The notes under the pieces are model-generated. The model worked only from the letters and a program-made list of their open reading frames with translations. It was not told where the DNA came from and did no database searches. This document shows positions 57,473 to 64,000 of a stretch of 64,000 bases of DNA, in pieces. The translations under genes and the position numbers were made by a program. The stretch is from Alteromonas portus. GTDB taxonomy: Bacteria > Pseudomonadota > Gammaproteobacteria > Enterobacterales > Alteromonadaceae. The stretch's first letter is position 1. Each line of letters starts with the position of its first letter. The DNA is taken from the NCBI RefSeq assembly GCF_005117025.1, contig NZ_SWCO01000005.1, forward strand, positions 310,001-374,000, read 5' to 3'.

Positions 57473-59326
57473 ATGACATCTTCAACTCGCCCTGCTCCAG
57501 ATACAAAAAGCACGCTAATAAAAGGCTTGCTAATAGGTCTGCTATTTGGCGGCCTGTTAGCGTTCGGCTTGGCCTCACTATTGTTGTCTGATTCATCAAA
57601 ACACGGAAATGGTGAAAGTGCCCACAGCGGAGTAAACACCCACAGCGGAGTAAACACCCACAGCGGAGTAAACACCCACAGCGGTGTAAGTGCCCACAGC
57701 GATAAAAGTGCCCACAGCGATAAAAGTACCCACAGCGAGAAAAGTGCCCACAGCGACGAAGCAGGCAATAAAGCCCCTTTATATTGGGTAGCGCCTATGG
57801 ATGACAGCTACCGCCGTGACAAACCGGGAAAGTCACCGATGGGAATGGACTTAGTCCCCGTATACGCCAATGACGACGCAGCATCTGCGAAAAGTAATGA
57901 GCGTACGCCTGGTACCGTAATGATTCTGCCAAATGTTCAGCACAATATGGGGGTTAAAGTCGCGCCTGTTACCATTGGAACACTTCAACAGACCGTAACG
58001 GCGGTGGGCAACGTGGCTTACGATGAAGAGAGTATTATGCACATCCACCCTAGAGTATCTGGTTGGGTCGACAGGCTTTTCATTAAATCCCAAGGTGAGC
58101 AAGTTGAAAAAGGGCAGGCACTTTATACCCTGTATTCGCCAGAATTAGTTAGCGCACAAGAAGAATTCGTTCTAGCCCTTAGACGAGGAGACGCACGTTT
58201 AATTGAAGGCGCAGCCGAGCGCTTAAAAACTCTGGGGCTATCAAAGGGCGTTATTGAAGCATTACAAAAAACTAGACGAGTAACACAAACCGTTACATTT
58301 AACGCGCCGCAAAGCGGTGTAGTAGAAGCGCTGAATATTCGGGAGGGGTTTTACGTTCAGCCCGGGACAACCTTGATGAGCATCGCGCAGCTAGATTCGG
58401 TGTGGGTGATTGCTGAGGTGCCTGAAAAATACGCGCAAATTATCGCGCCTCATAATAGCGCTGTGGTTACCCTTGATGAAATGACCCATGGGGTAGGTGC
58501 TAAATGGGAAAGCCACGTAGAGTATATTTATCCGTCTTTGTCAGAAACAACCCGAACCTTGAAAGTGCGCATACCGCTAAACAATAGCAACCACACGTTA
58601 AAGCCCAATATGTTTGCCCACGTTGTAATTATGCCTACTCAACGTAAAGCGGCGTTACTGGTTCCTCGTAGTGCCGTCATTCGCACGGCTGAAGGCGTAA
58701 AAGTGGTACTCAGTGATGGCGATGGCAATTTTAAGTCAGTACGGGTAACGCTGGGGCAAAGCGATAGTACACATTTTGAAGTAGTCGAAGGCTTGTTGCC
58801 AGAGGATGATGTTGTGGTATCAGCACAATTTTTGATTGATTCAGAGTCGTCGAAAAGCAGTGACTTTAAGCGAATGAAAGCGCCAGATCACCAGGCCACG
58901 ACAACAGGTACTATTGAGACAATTGAATTGCCGGCTGACACCGAAACGAATGGCGCTTCGAATAACGCAAAGTTAGTGATCGCTCGCGGTCCGATTGAAA
59001 AATGGGGGCGGGGACCTGCGACAATGTCATTTGCTGTATCAAAGCATATTGACTTATCTCAGTTCAAAGAAGGTGACAACATCATGTTCACCTTTGTGAC
59101 TGGCGAAGAGTTCACGGTTATCGATATGCGAAAGCGCAGTGAACATGCAATGGACAGGGGCATAATGCATGACTCAGGTCACAGCAATCATAAACATGAT
59201 ACGAGCAACCTGAAGGGCGATGGAGAGCAAAGCGATGCTCACGAGTCATCGGTTCATAAGTCAATGGTTCACAAGTCGGCAGAACAAAAATCGATAAATC
59301 ATAAGGAGCATATGCACCATGATTGA
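57473..59326 (+). CDS. cusB: CusB-type RND periplasmic adaptor with His-rich repeats
   Basis: A 617-residue adaptor with a single N-terminal membrane helix (IKGLLIGLLFGGLLAFGLASLL). Eight hexapeptide units of the type HSGVNT / HSDKSA follow (residues 51-98), then a heavy-metal-binding segment YWVAPMDDSYRRDKPGKSPMGMDLVPVY, in parts, barrel and lipoyl-like domains (VSGWVDRLFIKSQGEQVEKGQ), and a CusF-like C-terminal part (WGRGPATMSFAV) with a His/Met-rich tail. It overlaps cusA by 8 bases. The repeats may bind copper or silver. Confidence 0.88.
   Translation: MTSSTRPAPDTKSTLIKGLLIGLLFGGLLAFGLASLLLSDSSKHGNGESAHSGVNTHSGVNTHSGVNTHSGVSAHSDKSAHSDKSTHSEKSAHSDEAGNKAPLYWVAPMDDSYRRDKPGKSPMGMDLVPVYANDDAASAKSNERTPGTVMILPNVQHNMGVKVAPVTIGTLQQTVTAVGNVAYDEESIMHIHPRVSGWVDRLFIKSQGEQVEKGQALYTLYSPELVSAQEEFVLALRRGDARLIEGAAERLKTLGLSKGVIEALQKTRRVTQTVTFNAPQSGVVEALNIREGFYVQPGTTLMSIAQLDSVWVIAEVPEKYAQIIAPHNSAVVTLDEMTHGVGAKWESHVEYIYPSLSETTRTLKVRIPLNNSNHTLKPNMFAHVVIMPTQRKAALLVPRSAVIRTAEGVKVVLSDGDGNFKSVRVTLGQSDSTHFEVVEGLLPEDDVVVSAQFLIDSESSKSSDFKRMKAPDHQATTTGTIETIELPADTETNGASNNAKLVIARGPIEKWGRGPATMSFAVSKHIDLSQFKEGDNIMFTFVTGEEFTVIDMRKRSEHAMDRGIMHDSGHSNHKHDTSNLKGDGEQSDAHESSVHKSMVHKSAEQKSINHKEHMHHD
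57623..57766 (+). repeat. Eight 18-bp tandem repeats coding a His-rich tract in cusB
   Basis: The first three units, CACAGCGGAGTAAACACC, are identical and the following five diverge (for example CACAGCGATAAAAGTGCC). Length stays a multiple of three, so copy changes alter the number of His residues without a frameshift. Confidence 0.9.
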
Positions 59327-62300
59327 ATCGGTAATTCGCTGGTCGGTAAACAATAGAATACTGGTATTGCTGAGCGCTATTATGCTCAGTATTGCAGGTG
59401 TCTGGGCGGTGAAAAACACCCCCGTCGATGCTATCCCTGATTTATCTGATGTCCAAGTTATAGTGAAAGTAAACTATCCCGGTCAGTCGCCACAAGTGGT
59501 CGAAGATCAAGTGACCTTTCCACTTACATCAGCACTTATGTCTGTGCCCGGAGCACAAACGGTGCGCGGATATTCGTTCTTTGGCAACGCGTACGTTTAT
59601 GTCATTTTCGATGATGATACCGACATGTACTGGGCGCGGAGCAGAGTATTGGAATACCTAAGCCAAGCGTCTTCGCAACTTCCAGAAGGCGTGACACCTC
59701 AGCTAGGTCCAGATGCGACAGGGGTAGGTTGGGTTTACATTTATGCGTTGGAGAACGATGTTAGTCAGCCAAATGCGCTAGATGCTGGTGAATTAAGGGC
59801 GTTGCAAGACTGGTTCTTAAAGTTTGAGCTTCAGTCAGTTGAAGGCGTATCTGAAGTGGCGTCCGTTGGAGGGATGGTTAAACAATACCAAGTTATTGTC
59901 GACCCTGAAAAATTACGTGCCTATAACATTCAGCCATCCATGATAGACATTGCCCTTAAACGGGGTAACCGCGCGTCAGGCGCTTCGGTTATTGAAATGG
60001 CCGAGGCAGAGTACATGGTTAGTGCACAAAGCTATATTCAGGGCATTGATGACATACTGGCGTTGCCCACAGGCGTTATCAAAGACGGCGTTAGCATAAC
60101 GATTAACGATGTAGCTCAAGTGGTAGAAAGCCCGTTGATGCGCCGCGGTATTGCTGAACTAAACGGGAATGGCGAAACCGTGGGTGGCATTATAGTGATG
60201 CGCTATGGCGAAAACGCAAAAGCCACTATCGATGCGGTTAAAGCTAAGCTGGATTCACTAAAAGCGAGCTTGCCGGAAGGGGTGAACATCGTCCCCGTTT
60301 ACGACCGCTCCACCCTTATTGATAAGTCCGTCGATACCCTCTCCAATAAGTTGGTGGAGGAATTACTGGTTGTCGGTTTGGTGTGCGCTATCTTCTTGTT
60401 TCACTTACGTTCATCTATGGTTGCGCTAATCAGTTTGCCTATTGGTATTCTCGCCGCGTTTATCGTAATGAAGCTGCAGGGACTTAATGCCAACATCATG
60501 TCTTTAGGTGGCATTGCTATCGCTATCGGTGCAATGGTGGATGGCGCTATTGTTGTGGTTGAAAATTTACACAAGCACATTCATCAGCATGCTGTTTCAT
60601 CAAGTCAGGGAGCTTTGGCGAGTCAAAGGGATTCAACAAGTCAGGGGGGGACAGGGAGTGCCCAGTCGCGAACATCTATACCAGCCTCTGCGCCAACATT
60701 TGCAAAGCTTTCGGCAGCCAAACGCTGGGAACTGGTGATTAAGTCGACCACCGAAGTTGGTCCAGCTTTATTCTTTGCGCTGCTAATTATCACCGTATCC
60801 TTTATTCCTGTTTTTGCATTGGAAGCGCAAGAAGGGCGTCTTTTTGCGCCTCTTGCCTTTACCAAAACCTATGCCATGGCAGCAGCTGCGGCTCTGGCAA
60901 TTACTCTAATTCCTGTGCTGGCGGGTTATTTTGTACGCGGAAAAATACGATCTGAAGCCCAGAACCCGGTAAATAGAGCTTTAGAGCGCGTATATCAACC
61001 ATTGCTGACGCGGTTGCTTAACTACCCACTGCTCACTTTGGCGGGGGCATTTTGCTTGTTGCTTTCCATGTACTGGCCGTTAAGCCAACTAGGTAGTGAA
61101 TTTATGCCCGAACTGGACGAAGGCGATTTGATGTATATGCCTACAACCTACCCGGGTATTTCGGTGGGTAAAGCCAGAGAGCTTTTACAGCAGACAGATA
61201 AGCTTATTGCAACCTTGCCCGAGGTTGAAACGGTATTCGGGAAAATAGGACGCGCCGATACGGCCACAGACCCTGCACCATTGACTATGATTGAAACCTT
61301 CATTCAGCTTAAACCGAAAGCCCAGTGGAGGGAGGGCATGACCACTGAAAAGCTCAAAGAAGAGCTTAACGCTCTGGTGCAATTTCCAGGGCTGACCAAT
61401 GCGTGGGTAATGCCAATTAAAACCCGCATCGACATGTTGGCAACCGGGATAAAAACCCCTGTTGGGATCAAGATTGCGGGGCCTGACCTAGCAGGCATTG
61501 AAGCCATTGGAAAGGATATTGAGATACTGCTTAAAGACCTGCCCAATACAGCATCAGTTTACGCTGAGCGGGTGGTGGGTGGCCGTTACGTTTATATCGA
61601 TATCGACAGGCAGTTGGCGGCGCGTTATGGCATGACGATAGACGATGTTCACAGTATTGTAGGCTCGGCGGTGGGCGGCAAAGTGATTACACAATCAGTG
61701 GAAGGGCGTGAGCGTTTTCCTATTGCCATGCGTTTTTTACAGCACTACCGCGATACGCCTGAATCTTTAGCATCCATGCCATTTGTCACGCCAAGCGGTG
61801 TTCACATTACTCTTGGCGATGTGGCAACTGTGCGTATTGACGACGGGCCGGCCGGGATTAAAAGCGAAAATGCCCGATTAAATGGATGGGTATACATTGA
61901 TATCTCGTCAGACTCGGCCACAGGTATTGACTTAGGGGGCTATGTAGATAGCGCGAAACGTCATTTGTCACAGAACCTTGATTTACCCACTGGATACTCT
62001 ATTACGTGGGCGGGGCAGTTTGCTTACCTAGAGCGCGCGAAAGCAAAACTGTCGGTGGTTATACCGCTAACGTTGGCCATTATCTGCCTTTTGCTTTATC
62101 TGGCATTTAAACGCTTTCGCGATGTGGCACTCATACTCGCTACCTTACCGTTGGCGCTGGTGGGCAGTGTATGGTTGCTTTACCTTCTTAATTTTAATCT
62201 GTCGGTGGCGGTAGGTGTTGGGTTTATTGCCTTAGCAGGTGTAGCGGTAGAAATAGGCGTTATCATGCTGGTCTATCTAAACCAATATGTATCAGAAGCA

Positions 62301-62576
62301 CTCACTAGCCACGAAAAAGAAAATGGCAACACTAAAAAAGTTGAGCTTGTTAAAACGGCTATTGTCCATGCCGCCTCGGCAAGGCTTCGCCCTGTTATGA
62401 TGACATCGCTTTCTATTATTGTGGGCTTGCTGCCTGTGCTTTATGCCACTGGAACTGGTAGTGAGGTGATGCAGCGAATTGCGGCGCCTATGGTAGGCGG
62501 TATGGCGAGTGCACTGGTATTAACGCTGTTGGTATTGCCAAGCGTGTTTTACTTAATTGTGTCACGCAAAAAATAA
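59319..62576 (+). CDS. cusA: CusA-type heavy-metal RND efflux pump
   Basis: A 1085-residue inner-membrane pump of the HME-RND group. Family motifs include NTPVDAIPDLSDVQVIV, the helix-4 motif AIGAMVDGAIVVVENLHK with the proton-relay Asp, GSEFMPELDEGDLMYMPTTYPG, FGKIGRADTATDPAPLTMIET, split, and RIDMLATGIKTPVGIKIAG; these match the copper/silver (HME4) type. An approximately 30-residue Ser/Gln/Thr-rich insert sits after the helix-4 motif near residues 424-455. It completes cusCBA with an 8-base overlap with cusB. Confidence 0.92.
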   Translation: MIESVIRWSVNNRILVLLSAIMLSIAGVWAVKNTPVDAIPDLSDVQVIVKVNYPGQSPQVVEDQVTFPLTSALMSVPGAQTVRGYSFFGNAYVYVIFDDDTDMYWARSRVLEYLSQASSQLPEGVTPQLGPDATGVGWVYIYALENDVSQPNALDAGELRALQDWFLKFELQSVEGVSEVASVGGMVKQYQVIVDPEKLRAYNIQPSMIDIALKRGNRASGASVIEMAEAEYMVSAQSYIQGIDDILALPTGVIKDGVSITINDVAQVVESPLMRRGIAELNGNGETVGGIIVMRYGENAKATIDAVKAKLDSLKASLPEGVNIVPVYDRSTLIDKSVDTLSNKLVEELLVVGLVCAIFLFHLRSSMVALISLPIGILAAFIVMKLQGLNANIMSLGGIAIAIGAMVDGAIVVVENLHKHIHQHAVSSSQGALASQRDSTSQGGTGSAQSRTSIPASAPTFAKLSAAKRWELVIKSTTEVGPALFFALLIITVSFIPVFALEAQEGRLFAPLAFTKTYAMAAAAALAITLIPVLAGYFVRGKIRSEAQNPVNRALERVYQPLLTRLLNYPLLTLAGAFCLLLSMYWPLSQLGSEFMPELDEGDLMYMPTTYPGISVGKARELLQQTDKLIATLPEVETVFGKIGRADTATDPAPLTMIETFIQLKPKAQWREGMTTEKLKEELNALVQFPGLTNAWVMPIKTRIDMLATGIKTPVGIKIAGPDLAGIEAIGKDIEILLKDLPNTASVYAERVVGGRYVYIDIDRQLAARYGMTIDDVHSIVGSAVGGKVITQSVEGRERFPIAMRFLQHYRDTPESLASMPFVTPSGVHITLGDVATVRIDDGPAGIKSENARLNGWVYIDISSDSATGIDLGGYVDSAKRHLSQNLDLPTGYSITWAGQFAYLERAKAKLSVVIPLTLAIICLLLYLAFKRFRDVALILATLPLALVGSVWLLYLLNFNLSVAVGVGFIALAGVAVEIGVIMLVYLNQYVSEALTSHEKENGNTKKVELVKTAIVHAASARLRPVMMTSLSIIVGLLPVLYATGTGSEVMQRIAAPMVGGMASALVLTLLVLPSVFYLIVSRKK

Positions 62577-62611
62577 TAGAATTGAACGTGCGATACAGTA
62601 GAAAAAGCATG

Positions 62612-62633
62612 GGGAAGCGATAACACGCTTCCC
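62612..62633. terminator. Hairpin between cusA and the M19 peptidase gene
   Basis: GGGAAGCG and CGCTTCCC pair over a six-base loop between convergent genes; the flanks carry short T runs in both directions. Confidence 0.65.
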
Positions 62634-62661
62634 TACGCTTCGTTTTTAAAGCATTGCGCGA

Positions 62662-63912
62662 CTAGTGCGCTGCCGCATGATCTTCCGAATAACCTTCCGC
62701 ATGCTCTTTCGCATAATCCTCAACTTGTTGCCAAACGCGTAAAAGGTTTCCGCTCAATATCTTTTCAATGTCGGCACGGCTATAACCTCTATCCAGCAAT
62801 CCTTGTACTAAGTTTGGAAAACTCGCCACATCTTTAAGCCCAATGGGGAGTGAGTCACCTACACCGTCATAGTCTGAACCAATACCTACATGATCAACAC
62901 CAATCAGTTTTACCACGTGGTCGATATGGTCAAGCACTTCGTCTAGGGTTGAATAAGGGTAAGGCACTTCTTTGCGATAATTCTCTTCAAAGTTCTCTAG
63001 CTTAGGGCTGTCTTCACCCTCTTTTTCGATCAATGCTTTGCGCGCAGCAGTAAGGCCACTACGCCACTTACCAGCTTCTTTAGATACAAAACTAGAACCA
63101 AAGTTAATCATGATCACACCGCCATTTTCACCGAGCTTCTTGATCATCTCGTCGTCCATGTTGCGTTCAAAGCCAGGTGTAAAACGGCGCAGTGAAGAGT
63201 GCGATGCTATAACTGGTACCTTTGTTAACTCAATAACTTGGTAAAAGGCGTCGTCAGACACATGGGAAATATCCAGCATAATGCCGATGTTGTTCATTTC
63301 GCCCACTAGGGTTTTGCCAAACGGGCTAAGGCCTTTCCATTTTCTGCGCAGGTCATACGAAGAGTCAGAAATATGGTTGGCTTGACTATGAGCAAGGGTG
63401 ATGTAGCGAATGCCTCGCTCGTAAAAAGCCGTTAGATTCGCCAAGTCACCTTGAATAGGCGAACCATTTTCCATACCCATTGGCAGTGAAATTAACCCTT
63501 TTTCAAATTGTGCTTTTACGTCAGAAGGGCTTTTAGCAATGGCAAATTTATCAGGTGCACGGGCAACAATGGCTTCTACTGAATCGATGAGCTCATGGGC
63601 AAGCTGTGTAGACTCTGGCGAGTTATCTAAACTAGCGGGCACGTAAATACTCATAAAAGGAGCGTTCAAGCCACCAGATACTGCGCGAGGGTAGTCAAAG
63701 TCGCCGTCCTGCGTGGCTTTAGTGACATCAACCCACTTTTCCTTTACGCGATAAGGTACATCAATGTGACCATCTACAATAATAGTTTCTTGTGCGATCT
63801 TGATGGCTTTTTCAGATGCTGAATACGTGGGGGTATCAGCAAGTGCAGAATGTGAAGCAAAAAGCGCAGAGATAAGTAATGCGCAAGATGAGAGTGGGAA
63901 GCGCCCCTTCAT
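62662..63912 (-). CDS. Exported membrane dipeptidase, peptidase M19
   Basis: A 416-residue protein of the renal dipeptidase family with a signal peptide (LSSCALLISALFASHSALA). Zinc ligands are in VDGHIDVP, the bridging Glu in LPMGMENGSPI, and the histidine pair in ITLAHSQAN and VIASHSSLRRF; the family signature GVDHVGIGSDYDGVG is clear. It cleaves dipeptides in the periplasm. A His-rich C-terminal tail (HAEGYSEDHAAAH) is unusual. Confidence 0.92.
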   Translation of the reverse strand: MKGRFPLSSCALLISALFASHSALADTPTYSASEKAIKIAQETIIVDGHIDVPYRVKEKWVDVTKATQDGDFDYPRAVSGGLNAPFMSIYVPASLDNSPESTQLAHELIDSVEAIVARAPDKFAIAKSPSDVKAQFEKGLISLPMGMENGSPIQGDLANLTAFYERGIRYITLAHSQANHISDSSYDLRRKWKGLSPFGKTLVGEMNNIGIMLDISHVSDDAFYQVIELTKVPVIASHSSLRRFTPGFERNMDDEMIKKLGENGGVIMINFGSSFVSKEAGKWRSGLTAARKALIEKEGEDSPKLENFEENYRKEVPYPYSTLDEVLDHIDHVVKLIGVDHVGIGSDYDGVGDSLPIGLKDVASFPNLVQGLLDRGYSRADIEKILSGNLLRVWQQVEDYAKEHAEGYSEDHAAAH

Positions 63913-64000
63913 AGTAAATCCTTATTTTGTTTTTGTATCGCTTAGGTCAACAACTGCTAACTTAATAGCAATACGAGACTAAAGGATAATGCGAACCGCG
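63913..64000. other. Short upstream region of the M19 gene
   Basis: The last 88 bases hold the leader and probably the promoter of the M19 peptidase gene. No other feature is seen. Confidence 0.4.

Noticed and set aside
57379..57768. Minus-strand frame with a Trp/Leu-rich repeat
   Set aside because: It is the antisense of the cusB 18-bp repeats, which makes the apparent regularity.

Overview
The window looks like chromosomal DNA of a marine gammaproteobacterium of the order Alteromonadales, most likely Alteromonas. The grounds are moderate GC, a thrABC-ung block, a DUF3545 gene, the yggS-proC-yggT / pilTU divergon, a ruvX-yqgE-gshB-rsmE cluster, a PrsK/PrsR pair and several TonB/lipoprotein genes. 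Species was not tested. No rRNA, tRNA, CRISPR array, prophage or complete insertion sequence was seen. Most of the window is ordinary core genome, densely coded on both strands, with clear terminator hairpins at several convergent gene ends.

Layout. 1-3784 (+): end of thrA, then thrB, thrC and ung. 4058-7220 (-): a DUF3545 micro-gene, pgi and tal. 7600-9050: yaaA, an RRM protein. 9059-12447: an MFS exporter, and divergently an XRE-cupin regulator with azlCD. 12476-15842: stress functions (msrA, OsmC family, sodC, GST). 15936-19666: a DUF885 lipoprotein-like hydrolase, a VOC protein and a TPR lipoprotein. 19709-21799: a FadH-type reductase. 22129-27514: DUF4426, yggT, proC, yggS and the divergent retraction ATPases pilT and pilU, then a zinc-ribbon protein. 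27589-30529 (-): ruvX, yqgE, gshB, rsmE. 31313-35259: an MscS channel, an M48 lipoprotein protease and a collagen-tract choice-of-anchor lipoprotein. 35403-43827 (-): a probable uronate-polysaccharide (alginate-like) locus made of a HIBADH-family reductase, an ExuT-type MFS carrier, an Ig-repeat PL6-like lipoprotein and a TonB receptor. 44457-49329: a FabH-like ketosynthase and the PrsK/PrsR two-component pair. 49444-53019 (-): GFA-like protein, TPR-GGDEF cyclase, RHH protein and ParA. 53256-55170: peroxiredoxin-glutaredoxin fusion and an alpha/beta hydrolase. 55310-62576: a Cys/His-rich protein and a cusCBA-type copper/silver efflux operon. 62662-63912 (-): a secreted M19 dipeptidase.

The most unusual signals are outside or at the edges of genes. 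(a) Short degenerate tandem repeats start exactly at the stop codons of thrA, thrB, ung and a TPR lipoprotein gene, with a different unit each time; weaker cases follow other genes. (b) The XRE-cupin gene has two abutting 16-bp palindromes, the second containing the predicted ATG. (c) The PL6-like beta-helix protein has Gln and Glu where the lyase catalytic Lys and Arg are expected, so it may bind glycan rather than cut it. (d) FadR-like palindromes (TTACCAA-A-TTGGTAA) lie upstream of both transcription units of that locus. (e) An identical GCCTGTTGACC hairpin occurs twice, 27 kb apart, and two MITE-like inverted-repeat elements lie at 17946-18035 and 45616-45724. (f) Two unlisted small genes, at 4058-4234 and 30683-30862, read well.

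All family calls come from reading motifs; no database search was run.
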